From: Gammaproteobacteria bacterium
Lineage (GTDB): Bacteria > Pseudomonadota > Gammaproteobacteria > SZUA-229
Reading direction: 5' to 3'
Length of the DNA stretch: 47,098 bases
Assembly (NCBI GenBank): GCA_029882395.1
Contig: JAOUKT010000016.1
Location: 1 to 47,098 of the forward strand
Of the stretch, positions 38,330 to 47,098 are shown one piece after another (position 1 is the stretch's first letter; each line of letters opens with the position of its first letter). The notes beneath the pieces are model-generated. The model did no database searches. It saw only the letters and a list, made by a program, of their open reading frames with translations, and was not told where the DNA came from. The translations under genes and the position numbers were made by a program.

Positions 38330-39133
38330 TTAGTCTGTATGTACCCCGGCACTGATCATTTTCCAGTGCTGATCGACTTCAATCAGGTGGAATCCTAGCT
38401 GCTGGGCAGCAACGATAGCACTATCGGCATCATAAACATTGAACACAGCATTAACGTAAAGGTTTCTTCCGTTATGTGCAAACACATCAATGCTGTCAGC
38501 TTTTACATATTCACCCTGGAGATCAGCAATTTTATTATTCAGTGTTTTCAGGTATTGACTCATTTCTTTTACTGAAAGTATCACCGCAATCTTATCTTTT
38601 TCAATATACGTCACTGGAAAATGCACCAGCTGAGACAGCATTTCCGGCTCAGCCTTGTTGATTGCATCCACATAATGAGCAATCCAGCCATCGATTTTTT
38701 TATTGACCTTAAATAACTGCTGTTTTAGTTTCTGGGTTTTGGCGGGCATGTATGCGATCAGTTTTTTATTAAATAAAATCATATTTTTTCGCTCACGGTC
38801 ACAACTACTTAATGCGCGCGAACAAATGTTATTAATGAGTATTTTATAGTCACCATTTTTTTGTTTTATTTTTTTAATTTCTATGTCCATCTCATCCGAA
38901 CCCAGCTCTTTGGTCTCAGACTGTATGACATCGTCGGTAACCACTTCCAGCCCCTGTGGGCTGTACTGCTCGACCCACTCTTGCGCAGCAAGCCACATTT
39001 TTTCACATAGCTCATCCGTTGTGCACACGGGTACAGTCTGTAAAAAAACAACATCCTTATTGATGGCGTTTTTATCGCCCAGGCAACCTTGCAACACAAT
39101 CGATAGCAGTATTAATGCAAATAAGTTTCTCAT
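38330..39133 (-). CDS. Predicted lipoprotein of unknown function
   Basis: This 267-residue protein is not assigned to a family. The signal LFALILLSIVLQGC gives a lipobox cysteine at residue 17. The mature part has several cysteines (PVCTTDELCEKMW; NICSRALSSCDRE) that could form periplasmic disulfides, a lysine-rich helical middle (KTQKLKQQLFKVNKKIDGWIAHY), and a C-terminal strand-like region NLYVNAVFNVYDADSAIVAA. It lies upstream of motY on the same strand (62 bases to the chosen motY start) and downstream of a 119-residue unknown protein. A link to the cell envelope or motility is inference from neighbours only. Confidence 0.8.
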   Translation of the reverse strand: MRNLFALILLSIVLQGCLGDKNAINKDVVFLQTVPVCTTDELCEKMWLAAQEWVEQYSPQGLEVVTDDVIQSETKELGSDEMDIEIKKIKQKNGDYKILINNICSRALSSCDRERKNMILFNKKLIAYMPAKTQKLKQQLFKVNKKIDGWIAHYVDAINKAEPEMLSQLVHFPVTYIEKDKIAVILSVKEMSQYLKTLNNKIADLQGEYVKADSIDVFAHNGRNLYVNAVFNVYDADSAIVAAQQLGFHLIEVDQHWKMISAGVHTD

Positions 39134-39168
39134 TAGTTATCTCTTGTTTATGATGTTTTTATAAAACC

Positions 39169-39528
39169 CTAATAACCAAACTCACCGAGCCAGTTACCTT
39201 TTTTATATTCTATGGTAAGCCATTTAGGCACAAAACATTCACGCCGCTGTATTTCAAAATCACTTTTTGCAGGTTCCGGCGTTGCATCTTTTATTTGACA
39301 ACTTGCTGTCATCACCGGATGAAAACTGACGCTTAGCTTATCAATAACCCTGACGCTGTTTGCTTGACGTTTTGTCTCATGAAACAAAACCTGTTTTCGA
39401 ATCAAACAACTAAAATAAAGCTCCATCTCAACAAACAGGGCCTGATCACGTTTGGCCAGGGCCTTTTCAGCCTGTTTGCTTAAAGTAACTTTAACTAAAC
39501 GGTTATCAATAGTGACTTCAAATGACAT
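39169..39528 (-). CDS. Small protein of unknown function
   Basis: This 119-residue protein has no recognised family and no signal peptide. The start MSFEVTIDNRLVKVTLSK at 39528 is favoured by a GGGGGA ribosome site about four bases before it. A longer in-frame ATG at 39588 lacks such a site. It begins with two strand-like segments, then a helical EKALAKRDQALFVEMELYFSCLIRK region, a cysteine-containing middle and a basic-aromatic end (KWLTIEYKKGNW). It lies 35 bases upstream of the lipoprotein gene in the same direction and probably shares its transcript. Confidence 0.7.
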   Translation of the reverse strand: MSFEVTIDNRLVKVTLSKQAEKALAKRDQALFVEMELYFSCLIRKQVLFHETKRQANSVRVIDKLSVSFHPVMTASCQIKDATPEPAKSDFEIQRRECFVPKWLTIEYKKGNWLGEFGY

Positions 39529-39689
39529 AAAATCCCCCGCATATCTTCCTATCATAACCCAGTCCGAATGTTTATTCATACTCTGCAAAGCTGTTTTTTC
39601 TCACCACAGCGCACAGTGCGAGACCAGCTCGATTATCGTAAGGCCGGGTTTTCTCTGCGCCCTGCGTCTCATCTGTGGTGAAATAATTT

Positions 39690-39720
39690 TTAAAAAAAAG
39701 GCCGCTATATAAGCGGCCTT
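39690..39720 (-). terminator. Rho-independent terminator of the pyruvate dehydrogenase operon
   Basis: On the minus strand AAGGCCGCT and AGCGGCCTT form a perfect nine-base stem with a 5-base loop, followed by eight T. It lies 22 bases after the lpdA stop and separates that operon from the small unknown gene. Confidence 0.92.
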
Positions 39721-39742
39721 AAATACCCATATTAAACGGGCA

Positions 39743-41512
39743 TCACTTCTTTTTCGGCATATAAATATCAGTACAAGTGCCTTCTGCCACTTCGGCTGCG
39801 AAGTTAATGGTTTCTGATAAGGTCGGATGCGGATGCACAGTTAACGCCAGGTCTTCCACATCAGCACCCATTTCCAGTGCCAGCGTAGCTTCTGCAATTA
39901 ACTCACCCGCATTCGGGCCGACAATGCCGGCGCCGATGATGCGGTGATTTTCATCAAGCAATACTTTTGTCATGCCATCATCACGGCCGATTGATAATGA
40001 ACGGCCACTGGCTGCCCACGGGAATACGCCTTTAGTATACTGAACGCCTTCTTCTTTACACTGCTCTTCAGTTTTACCCATCCAGGACACTTCAGGATCG
40101 GTATAACATACCGAAGGTATTGTGCGCGCATCGAAGAAAGACTTCATACCGGAAATGACTTCAGCAGCCACTTTCGCTTCATGCGTTGCTTTGTGTGCCA
40201 GCATCGGCTGTCCTACCACATCACCAATCGCGAAGATGTGATCGACATTGGTGCGCTGCTGTTTATCGACCGCGATAAATCCGCGCTCGTCAACTGCAAC
40301 GCCGGCTTTATCCGCGTCAATCAGCAAGCCATTTGGGCTACGCCCAATTGCCACCAGCACTTTGTCAAACGTGTCTTTCTCCGGTGCTTTTTTACCTTCG
40401 AATGAACAGACCATGCCGGTATCTGATGATTCGATGGCGGTCACCATGGTATCGAGATAAATATTTTTATAACGTTTTTTAACACGACGCTCTAACGGAC
40501 GAACGATGTCACGATCAGCACCCGGTATTAAACCCGGTGACAATTCAACAACCGTAATCTCAGCACCTAAGGCATCGTAAACCATCGCCATTTCAAGACC
40601 GATAATGCCACCGCCAACAACCAATAAACGTTTAGGCACTTCTGCTAATTCCAAAGCGCCCGTTGAATCCATTACTCGCGGATCATCCCACGGAATAAAC
40701 GGCAATTTTGTCACGCGTGAACCGGCAGCAATAATGGCATTATCAAAACCGATAATGGTTTTCTCACCGTCTTTTTCCACTTCGATGCTATTGGCTGAAG
40801 TGAACTTGCCGTAGCCGTGCACGATTTCAACTTTGCGTTGTTTCGCCAGACCTTTTAAACCACCGGTTAATTTTCCAATGACTGTTTCTTTGTTCTCACG
40901 AATCTTATCGATATCAATATCCGGCTGACCAAAGGTCACGCCGTGTTTTGAGAACTCGGCCGCCTCATTAATAATGTGCGCCGTGTGCAATAAGGCTTTT
41001 GATGGAATACAACCCACGTTTAAACAAACGCCGCCAATGCTATCGAATTTTTCAATCAGGATAACTTTCAGGCCCAAATCAGCCGCGCGGAATGCCGCGG
41101 TGTAACCGCCGGGGCCGGAACCGAGCACGACAACATCAGCCGTTTTGTCGAGCTTACCGTCATAGCTTGCCGCTGATGATGTCACATAAGCGGCAGGCTC
41201 TTCTGATTTAACTTCGTCTGTCTTTTCTGCAGCCGATGGCTCTGCCTTTACTGGTTCGGCTGCCGCAGAATCCGCCACGTCCATTTTAATCATCGGCGAA
41301 CCCTGACTGACACTATCACCCACGGCCACACAAATTTCTTTGACCACGCCGGCATGTGGCGCAGGAATCTCCATGGACGCTTTATCAGACTCAACCGTGA
41401 TGATGGAATCTTCTGCTGCCAGCGTATCACCGACATTAACCAGTATTTCAATAATTTCTACTGAATCAAAATCACCAATGTCAGGAACCGGTATATCTAT
41501 AATATTGCTCAT
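39743..41512 (-). CDS. lpdA: Dihydrolipoamide dehydrogenase with N-terminal lipoyl domain
   Basis: This 589-residue E3 component reoxidises dihydrolipoamide of E2 with FAD and NAD+. It carries an extra lipoyl domain at residues about 1-80 ([12 protein letters not shown], with the lipoylated lysine), then a linker rich in alanine and glutamate. The FAD-binding [17 protein letters not shown], the redox pair in [17 protein letters not shown], and the C-terminal HPHPTLSE with the catalytic histidine follow. A plain E3 is about 475 residues, and the lipoyl-bearing form is known from several bacteria. It is the last gene of aceE-aceF-lpdA, 14 bases after aceF. Confidence 0.96.
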   Translation of the reverse strand: MSNIIDIPVPDIGDFDSVEIIEILVNVGDTLAAEDSIITVESDKASMEIPAPHAGVVKEICVAVGDSVSQGSPMIKMDVADSAAAEPVKAEPSAAEKTDEVKSEEPAAYVTSSAASYDGKLDKTADVVVLGSGPGGYTAAFRAADLGLKVILIEKFDSIGGVCLNVGCIPSKALLHTAHIINEAAEFSKHGVTFGQPDIDIDKIRENKETVIGKLTGGLKGLAKQRKVEIVHGYGKFTSANSIEVEKDGEKTIIGFDNAIIAAGSRVTKLPFIPWDDPRVMDSTGALELAEVPKRLLVVGGGIIGLEMAMVYDALGAEITVVELSPGLIPGADRDIVRPLERRVKKRYKNIYLDTMVTAIESSDTGMVCSFEGKKAPEKDTFDKVLVAIGRSPNGLLIDADKAGVAVDERGFIAVDKQQRTNVDHIFAIGDVVGQPMLAHKATHEAKVAAEVISGMKSFFDARTIPSVCYTDPEVSWMGKTEEQCKEEGVQYTKGVFPWAASGRSLSIGRDDGMTKVLLDENHRIIGAGIVGPNAGELIAEATLALEMGADVEDLALTVHPHPTLSETINFAAEVAEGTCTDIYMPKKK

Positions 41513-41526
41513 GATTTATTCCCCAA

Positions 41527-42816
41527 CTACAGTAACAAACGGCGTGTATCCGATAACACACGGTTCAGGAATGAGGTGAAACGGGCACCATCGGCACCGT
41601 CAATCACACGATGATCATATGAGAGTGATAACGGTATCACCAGGCGCGGCACAAACTCTGTACCATTCCAGACTGGCTGCATTTTCGAACGCGAAACGCC
41701 CAAAATAGCCACTTCTGGTGCATTCACAATCGGTGTGAATTTAGTACCACCGATACCGCCTAAACTTGAGATAGTGAAACAGCCACCTTGCATATCCGAA
41801 GGCTTGAGTTTTTTCTCACGGGCTTTGACACTGATCTCGCCCAGCTCTTTCGCCAGCTCAACCAGTGACTTGCGATCAACATCATTAACAACAGGAACAA
41901 CCAGTCCATCGGGAGTCGCCACCGCAATACCAATATTGTAATAATTTTTGATGATTAAATTTTCACCCGTTGCATCCAGCGAACTGTTAAACCGGGGATA
42001 GGCTTTTAATGCCGAAACAACCGCCTTCATTAAGAACACCAGCATGGTGATCTTTACGCCGGCGTCTTTATATTCAGCCACCATCGATTTGCGGAAGGCT
42101 TCCAGGTCGGTAATATCCGCTTCATCAAACTGCGTCACGTGCGGAACAGTCACCCAGTTACGATGCAGAAACTCTCCGGTGAGCTTATTAATTTTAGTCA
42201 GCGGCTGGGTTTCAACCGAACCCCATTTGCTGAAATCAATTTCTGGCATGGGCGCAACACCCAGGCCGCCACCTTTAGCGCCGCCTTGTGCCATCACTTT
42301 TTTCACAAAACCTTTGACGTCTTCTTTGGTGATACGTGCTTTGCGACCGGAGCCTTCAACTGAACCTAAGTCCACACCCAGTTCACGCGCAAATTTACGA
42401 ATAGACGGGCTGGCATAGGCTTTTGAAAAACTCACCTCGTTAATACTGGCCGTTGGTGAGGCTTTTGCAGCCGGCGCCGCTGGCGCTTTTGCAGCCGCTA
42501 CCGGCTCGGTTTTAACCGTGTCTTTAGCCACTGCCTCTTCAGCTTTTTCTACTGGTGCTGGAGCCGCCGTAGCCGCATCAGACAGTGGCTCAATGATCAT
42601 CATTAAGCCGCCTTCAGAAACATTGTCGCCAACCTTTACTTTAAGCTCTTTAATAATGCCCGCCTCTGGTGCGGGAATTTCCATCGATGCTTTATCAGAC
42701 TCAACTGTAATGATTGAATCTTCAGCAGCAACCGTGTCACCCACAGCCACCAACACTTCTATGACTTCAACCGAATCAAAATCACCGATATCAGGAATTA
42801 AAATTTCTTTACTCAT
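41527..42816 (-). CDS. aceF: Dihydrolipoamide acetyltransferase (E2 of pyruvate dehydrogenase)
   Basis: This 429-residue E2 moves the acetyl group from lipoamide to CoA and forms the core of the complex. It has one lipoyl domain (residues about 1-75, [12 protein letters not shown]), a flexible alanine-rich linker, a subunit-binding domain (YASPSIRKFARELGVDL, about 134-150) and the catalytic domain ending with SYDHRVIDGADGARF. E. coli AceF has three lipoyl domains and this one has one, while the E3 partner adds another. It starts 18 bases after aceE with an AGGAGAAAAAT site. Confidence 0.97.
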   Translation of the reverse strand: MSKEILIPDIGDFDSVEVIEVLVAVGDTVAAEDSIITVESDKASMEIPAPEAGIIKELKVKVGDNVSEGGLMMIIEPLSDAATAAPAPVEKAEEAVAKDTVKTEPVAAAKAPAAPAAKASPTASINEVSFSKAYASPSIRKFARELGVDLGSVEGSGRKARITKEDVKGFVKKVMAQGGAKGGGLGVAPMPEIDFSKWGSVETQPLTKINKLTGEFLHRNWVTVPHVTQFDEADITDLEAFRKSMVAEYKDAGVKITMLVFLMKAVVSALKAYPRFNSSLDATGENLIIKNYYNIGIAVATPDGLVVPVVNDVDRKSLVELAKELGEISVKAREKKLKPSDMQGGCFTISSLGGIGGTKFTPIVNAPEVAILGVSRSKMQPVWNGTEFVPRLVIPLSLSYDHRVIDGADGARFTSFLNRVLSDTRRLLL

Positions 42817-42834
42817 TATTTTTCTCCTGTGCCG

Positions 42835-45498
42835 TTATGCATGCAGCGGGTTAATTTTTTCAGCATCGATAGCGTACTTCTCAATCGCCTCAGCCACTTT
42901 ACCTGCAGGCAACTGACCTTCATCGGCCAGCGCTTTTAGTGCCGCAACGGCAACATAATAACGGTTGACTTCGAAATGCTTTCTAAGCTGGGCACGGGTA
43001 TCACTGCGACCAAAGCCATCGGTACCTAATACCGTGTAACTCGCAGGCACCCATGAACGAATCTGATCAGCATAACTGCGAATATAATCTGTGGCACAGA
43101 TGACCGGGCCACGACGGCCTTTAAGGCACTGTTCAACATAAGCAGGCTTTGCATCTTCTAACGGGTGCAAACGATTCCAGCGATCGGCATCCTGGGCCTG
43201 ACGTGCCAGTTCATTCATACTGGTGGCGCTCCAGATATCGGCATCCACACCCCAGTCCTGTTCGAGTAATTCAGCAGCACCGATTACTTCACGCAAGATC
43301 GTACCCGAGCCCATCAGCTGCACTTTTTTCTTTTTCTTGCCACCGGCGCGGAATAAATACAGACCTTTGATAATGCCTTCTTCAGCACCGGCGGGCATAG
43401 CCGGATGTGTGTAGTTTTCATTCATGGTGGTGACGTAGTAGAAAACGTTTTCCTGCTCGGCGTACATGCGACGCAGACCATCCTGAATAATCACTGCCAG
43501 CTCATAGTTAAAGGTTGGATCATAGGCCACACAGTTTGGAATTGTGCCTGCCATCACCAGACCATGCCCATCCTGATGCTGCAAACCTTCGCCTGCTAAT
43601 GTCGTACGGCCAGCTGTTGCACCGATTAAGAAACCACGCGCCTGCATATCACCGGCTGCCCATGCCAGATCACCAATGCGCTGGAAACCAAACATAGAAT
43701 AGTAAATATAAAACGGCACCATGTTGACGCCATGATTACTGTATGCAGTGGCGGCAGCAATCCATGAAGACATGGCACCGGCTTCGTTAATACCTTCTTC
43801 TAAAATCTGTCCACTTTTATCTTCTTTGTAGAACATGATTTCTTTTTTATCCTGCGGCGTGTACAACTGACCGACCGAAGAATAAATACCCAGCTGACGG
43901 AACATGCCTTCCATACCAAACGTACGCGCTTCGTCTGGCACGATAGGTACCACATTTTTACCCATCTTTTTGTCACGACATAATAATGTCAGCAAACGAA
44001 CATAACCCATGGTCGTTGACATTTCTTTATCGCCACTGCCTTTTAATAAAGGCTCGAATACTGACAGCTCTGGTACTTCTAATGGCGCAGCAAGATTTGT
44101 ACGTGATGGCAAATAACCACCCAGTTCTTTGCGGCGTTCGTGCATGTATTTCATTTCCGGGCTGTCATCAGCCGGCTTAAAGTAAGTGCCTGATGCCGCT
44201 TCTTCGTCGGTTAGCGGAATATTGAAACGATCACGTACATAAATCATTTCATCTTCGGCTAATTTTTTCTGCGAGTGAGTGCGCATCTGGCCTTCACCCG
44301 CTGGCCCCATGCCGTAACCTTTTACAGTGTGCGCCAGAATAACCGTTGGCTGATCGATTGTATCCGATGCCGCTTTATACGCCGCATACACTTTTTGCGG
44401 ATCATGGCCACCACGGTTCAGACGCCAGATATCATCATCTGACATATTCGATACCATGGCTTTTAATTCTGGATACTTACCAAAGAAATGTTCACGCACA
44501 TAAGCACCATCTTTTGATTTGTAGTTCTGGAAATCACCATCAACGGCCTCCATCATACGTTTTTGCAGTAGACCATCTTTATCCATGGCTAACAAAGGAT
44601 CCCAGTAACGACCCCACATAATTTTAATGACGTTCCAGCCATTGCCGCGGAAATTCGCTTCCAGTTCCTGAACAATTTTACCGTTACCACGCACCGGGCC
44701 ATCAAGGCGCTGCAGATTACAGTTCACCACCCAGGTCAGGTTACCGAGCTTCTCACGCGACGCTAAAGAGATGGCGCCTAATGATTCTGGCTCGTCAGTC
44801 TCACCATCACCCAGAAAGGCCCAGACATTACGGTTTTTAGTATCGGCCAGTCCGCGGTCTTGCAGGTACTTCATAAAACGCGCCTGGTAGATCGACATGA
44901 TAGGACCCAGACCCATTGAAACCGTCGGGAACTGCCAGAAATCGGGCATTAGCCACGGATGCGGATATGAAGACAAACCACCACCATCGACTTCCTGACG
45001 GAATTTATTTAACTGGTCTTCGCTCAAGCGACCTTCAAGAAAGGCGCGAGCGTAGGTACCCGGCGATGCATGACCCTGTGAATAAATCAGGTCGCCACCG
45101 TGGTCATGCGAAGCGGCACGCCAGAAATGGTTAAAACCGACGTCGTATAATGTGGCGGCAGAAGCAAATGATGCGATATGGCCGCCCAGCTCAGTGCTCT
45201 TGCGGTTGGCTTTAACCACCATGGCCACCGCGTTCCAGCGAATATATGCGCGAATACGGGCCTCAATCGCAGGATCACCGGGCATTTTAGGCTCAAGGTG
45301 CTGTGGAATTGTATTGACATAGGCGGTATTGGCTGAATAAGGCAAATTAGCACCGGAACGGCGTGCTTTATCGATCATCTGCTCTAATAGATAATGAGCG
45401 CGATCAACGCCTTCGTTTTCAATCACTGACTCAAGCGCGTCTATCCACTCTTGTGTCTCAATATTATCAATATCCACCAGGTCGGTTGGTAATGACAT
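42835..45498 (-). CDS. aceE: Pyruvate dehydrogenase E1 component
   Basis: This 887-residue homodimeric E1 uses thiamine diphosphate to decarboxylate pyruvate and acetylate lipoamide. The thiamine-diphosphate motif lies in the FLGDGETDEPESLGA region near residue 230. The E1 signature GHASPGTYARAFLEG and the HTVKGYGMG segment are clear. I chose the start at 45498, preceded by GAGGTG six bases away, which gives the same length as E. coli AceE. An in-frame ATG at 45537 would add 13 residues. It is first in the operon and has a possible operator upstream at 45584-45600. Confidence 0.97.
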   Translation of the reverse strand: MSLPTDLVDIDNIETQEWIDALESVIENEGVDRAHYLLEQMIDKARRSGANLPYSANTAYVNTIPQHLEPKMPGDPAIEARIRAYIRWNAVAMVVKANRKSTELGGHIASFASAATLYDVGFNHFWRAASHDHGGDLIYSQGHASPGTYARAFLEGRLSEDQLNKFRQEVDGGGLSSYPHPWLMPDFWQFPTVSMGLGPIMSIYQARFMKYLQDRGLADTKNRNVWAFLGDGETDEPESLGAISLASREKLGNLTWVVNCNLQRLDGPVRGNGKIVQELEANFRGNGWNVIKIMWGRYWDPLLAMDKDGLLQKRMMEAVDGDFQNYKSKDGAYVREHFFGKYPELKAMVSNMSDDDIWRLNRGGHDPQKVYAAYKAASDTIDQPTVILAHTVKGYGMGPAGEGQMRTHSQKKLAEDEMIYVRDRFNIPLTDEEAASGTYFKPADDSPEMKYMHERRKELGGYLPSRTNLAAPLEVPELSVFEPLLKGSGDKEMSTTMGYVRLLTLLCRDKKMGKNVVPIVPDEARTFGMEGMFRQLGIYSSVGQLYTPQDKKEIMFYKEDKSGQILEEGINEAGAMSSWIAAATAYSNHGVNMVPFYIYYSMFGFQRIGDLAWAAGDMQARGFLIGATAGRTTLAGEGLQHQDGHGLVMAGTIPNCVAYDPTFNYELAVIIQDGLRRMYAEQENVFYYVTTMNENYTHPAMPAGAEEGIIKGLYLFRAGGKKKKKVQLMGSGTILREVIGAAELLEQDWGVDADIWSATSMNELARQAQDADRWNRLHPLEDAKPAYVEQCLKGRRGPVICATDYIRSYADQIRSWVPASYTVLGTDGFGRSDTRAQLRKHFEVNRYYVAVAALKALADEGQLPAGKVAEAIEKYAIDAEKINPLHA

Positions 45499-45973
45499 AA
45501 CATGCACCTCTTGTTCATACAAATCCATATAAAACATATGGGTCTAATTTAGTGTCAGCTATCTTGTCGCTTTTGTCTTGCAAGGTCAACTTTTTTGACC
45601 CATATTTGAAAAGAACAAAATAATCAATATATTAAACAACAAGTTACAATGAAGGAATAAAAAATGCTCACTTTTTAACCAGCATGAGAGCGCCCTGTTT
45701 TTAGCCTCAAACCCGGCTTTTTGGTTATTTTTTAATCAAGCCGACGCTGCGCTAATGGATATTCGATATGATTATCTGATATGTTGCTAATTGATTGCAT
45801 TTTCTACTTCACTGAAAATTATTTAATCATAATTTCAATCACTTATGAGCATAACAATTATTTATCGTCATTTTATTTTAAAACCAATATCCACGACCAG
45901 CCAGCTCGCTCTATACTTTAAGCACTTCGCTATAAAATGATGCACACTCGCACAGCCCGCAGAGGATCGCCAA
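45499..45973. other. Divergent intergenic region between aceE and the dsrE-like gene
   Basis: No gene is supported in these 475 bases. The aceE side contains a palindrome that overlaps a possible -35 element (45584-45600). The other side has AT-rich TATACT/TATAAA sequences at about 45914-45938 and a GAGGATC ribosome site at 45962-45968 for the gene at 45974. The middle part contains nothing I can name. Confidence 0.5.
45561..45600 (-). promoter_or_regulatory. Possible aceE promoter with overlapping palindromic operator
   Basis: GGTCAA (45584-45589) and TTGACC (45595-45600) form an inverted repeat with a 5-base spacer. On the minus strand the inner TTGACC serves as a -35 element, 17 bases before a weak -10 CAAGAT (45566-45561). 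A regulator bound there would block the promoter. The PdhR site of E. coli is a different palindrome (ATTGGT/ACCAAT), so the regulator cannot be named. Confidence 0.4.
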
Positions 45974-46495
45974 ATGAATAAAAAACACCTCAGCCATCTG
46001 TTATTGCTACTGATGCTCACATGGCCCGTTTTCAGCTTTGCAGATAAAGGCGCCAGATTTGTACAAACACCTTATACAGAACAGAAAGTAGTCTACGACT
46101 TTTACTTCGACGAACCGGCGAAGATTGCACAGGCACTCTACTGGCTACGCTCGCAGGTTAACACATTAAATAATGAGCCCTATAACATCGCACCTGATTT
46201 TAACGAGATTAAAGTCGTGATTCACGGCACAGAAATCGTGACATTGGCTAAAAAAAATTATGCCCGCTATCAAACCGTGGTTGAACGCATGAAATACTAC
46301 GCTGAGTTTGGCATTGAATTTAAGGTATGTGCCACAGCCGCGAATGACTATGGTTATGAACTGACAGATTTTTACGATTTTGTTGACGTGGTACCCAACA
46401 GCCTCACTGAAATTGCCCACTGGCAATTACAGGGATATGCACTGATCACTCCCAAAGTACCCATCAAAAGATACTCGATTGAAGATATTCGTTAA
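45974..46495 (+). CDS. Exported DsrE-family protein
   Basis: This 173-residue protein has a signal peptide at residues 1-22 (LLLLLMLTWPVFSFA) and a DsrE/DsrF-like fold after it. The pattern VVYDFYFDEPAKIAQALYWLRSQVN, IKVVIHGTEIVTL, ERMKYYAEFGIEFKVCATAAND, and VVPNSLTEIAHWQLQGYALITP follows the family. The single cysteine (VCATAAN) is at the position of the family's reactive cysteine. Cytoplasmic DsrE proteins carry sulfur in oxidation and tRNA-thiolation relays. An exported version suggests periplasmic sulfur handling, which is inference. The substrate is unknown. Confidence 0.82.
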   Translation: MNKKHLSHLLLLLMLTWPVFSFADKGARFVQTPYTEQKVVYDFYFDEPAKIAQALYWLRSQVNTLNNEPYNIAPDFNEIKVVIHGTEIVTLAKKNYARYQTVVERMKYYAEFGIEFKVCATAANDYGYELTDFYDFVDVVPNSLTEIAHWQLQGYALITPKVPIKRYSIEDIR

Positions 46496-46607
46496 CGATA
46501 CGCTTAGTTAAGTTAAGTTACATCGGCGTGGCGTCACCCGGGGTATTTTCATTACGATAATCATTTCCCCCGAATTCCGCTACACTCCAGCCTGCCTGCC
46601 CGCTGTT

Positions 46608-47098
46608 TTAGTTACAGCTGACAGAGTCTCTGGTCACCATGCTAACGCCATCCAGCTGGTAACTACCAGAGCCTGGAATACTCGTCACGCTACCATCAGC
46701 ATGAACAAGATTGACACCCGGGTCGGTAATAATCGGACCGGTACCGGGTGAGTTTTCCCAGTAAGTGTAGGTAACGCGGTCACAAGAGGTGTCACAAGTC
46801 ACACCCGAGTATGTCGCATCCGATAAAATGCCGGGAATATTGTACTGAGGAAAACCGGTAAAGAAGACATTAAAGACAAACTCATCCGCGGTGTTGCCAA
46901 AGGTTTCGTTTGGCCATAAGCCATATGACTGGCTCAATGAGCAAGTTGAAGCCACCACGCCCTGAATAGTAGTAGTTAACTGTGCCGAGTTACTGCCCGG
47001 CGCCTGACAATTACTGATATTGTTAGCCGCATCAACACAGGCTGCTGTACATGAAACACCTGTTTGCGCCGCAACCTGATCGCAGACATTGATGCTAA
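46608..47098 (-). CDS. C-terminal part of a cysteine-rich exported-type protein (5' end outside window)
   Basis: The minus-strand frame stays open from its stop at 46608 to the window edge, so at least 163 residues belong to a longer protein. The visible part has many cysteines (INVCDQVAAQTGVSCTAAC, ISNCQAPG, VVASTCSLSQ, VTCDTSCDRVTY, DSVSCN), is poor in lysine, and is rich in serine, threonine, glycine and aromatic residues. That is typical of a disulfide-stabilised surface or extracellular protein. I do not recognise a domain. The internal GTG at 46958 is not a real start, since the frame continues beyond it. Confidence 0.65.
   Translation of the reverse strand, partial: SINVCDQVAAQTGVSCTAACVDAANNISNCQAPGSNSAQLTTTIQGVVASTCSLSQSYGLWPNETFGNTADEFVFNVFFTGFPQYNIPGILSDATYSGVTCDTSCDRVTYTYWENSPGTGPIITDPGVNLVHADGSVTSIPGSGSYQLDGVSMVTRDSVSCN

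Overview
The window looks like a chromosomal segment of a free-living, motile gammaproteobacterium. Supporting this are the LPS-export and KDO genes next to rpoN and a nitrogen-type PTS, a murA-hisG-hisD block behind an Mla lipid-transport operon, MotY, and an E. coli-length homodimeric pyruvate dehydrogenase E1. HPr kinase beside RapZ, the short-form HisG and a lipoyl-domain-bearing dihydrolipoamide dehydrogenase argue against an enteric and would fit the Thiotrichales/Piscirickettsiaceae-like groups (for example relatives of Methylophaga or Cycloclasticus). That placement is inference only. No mobile element, CRISPR array, rRNA or tRNA was recognised.

Layout, left to right. 1-1.9 kb: the 3' end of a DegS/HtrA-type periplasmic protease, then two small heat-shock proteins, each with its own sigma32-like promoter. 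1.9-5.6 kb (- strand): a chemoreceptor, an exported rhodanese and an AraC-type regulator. 5.8-7.8 kb: an aldehyde dehydrogenase followed by its usual DUF779 partner, with an intrinsic-terminator-like hairpin between them. 7.8-8.9 kb: a gene-poor stretch with one small zinc-ribbon-like ORF. 8.9-17.3 kb (- strand): an operon-like run of a DUF72-like gene, mlaF, mlaE, mlaD, a TolC-family gene, mlaC, mlaB, murA, hisG and hisD.

17.4-30.2 kb (+ strand): yrbG-like antiporter, kdsD, kdsC, lptC, lptA, lptB, rpoN, hpf, ptsN, hprK, rapZ, a mannose-type EIIA, HPr, enzyme I and mgtE. The first half makes KDO and exports LPS. The second half is a PTS phosphorelay with no sugar permease in view, so it is probably regulatory. 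30.4-34.6 kb: an S41 protease lipoprotein, a previously uncalled 48-residue lipoprotein, and a large exported protein of unknown function that seems to be built from three related modules.

34.6-45.5 kb (- strand): a PAS-PAS-GGDEF diguanylate cyclase, argG, MotY, an unknown lipoprotein, a small unknown protein, and the pyruvate dehydrogenase operon aceE-aceF-lpdA closed by a strong terminator. The right end carries an exported DsrE-family protein and the 3' part of a cysteine-containing protein cut by the window edge. The most unusual points are the TolC-family gene inside the mla operon, the terminator-like hairpin ahead of the DUF779 gene, and the small lipoprotein plus modular exported protein pair.
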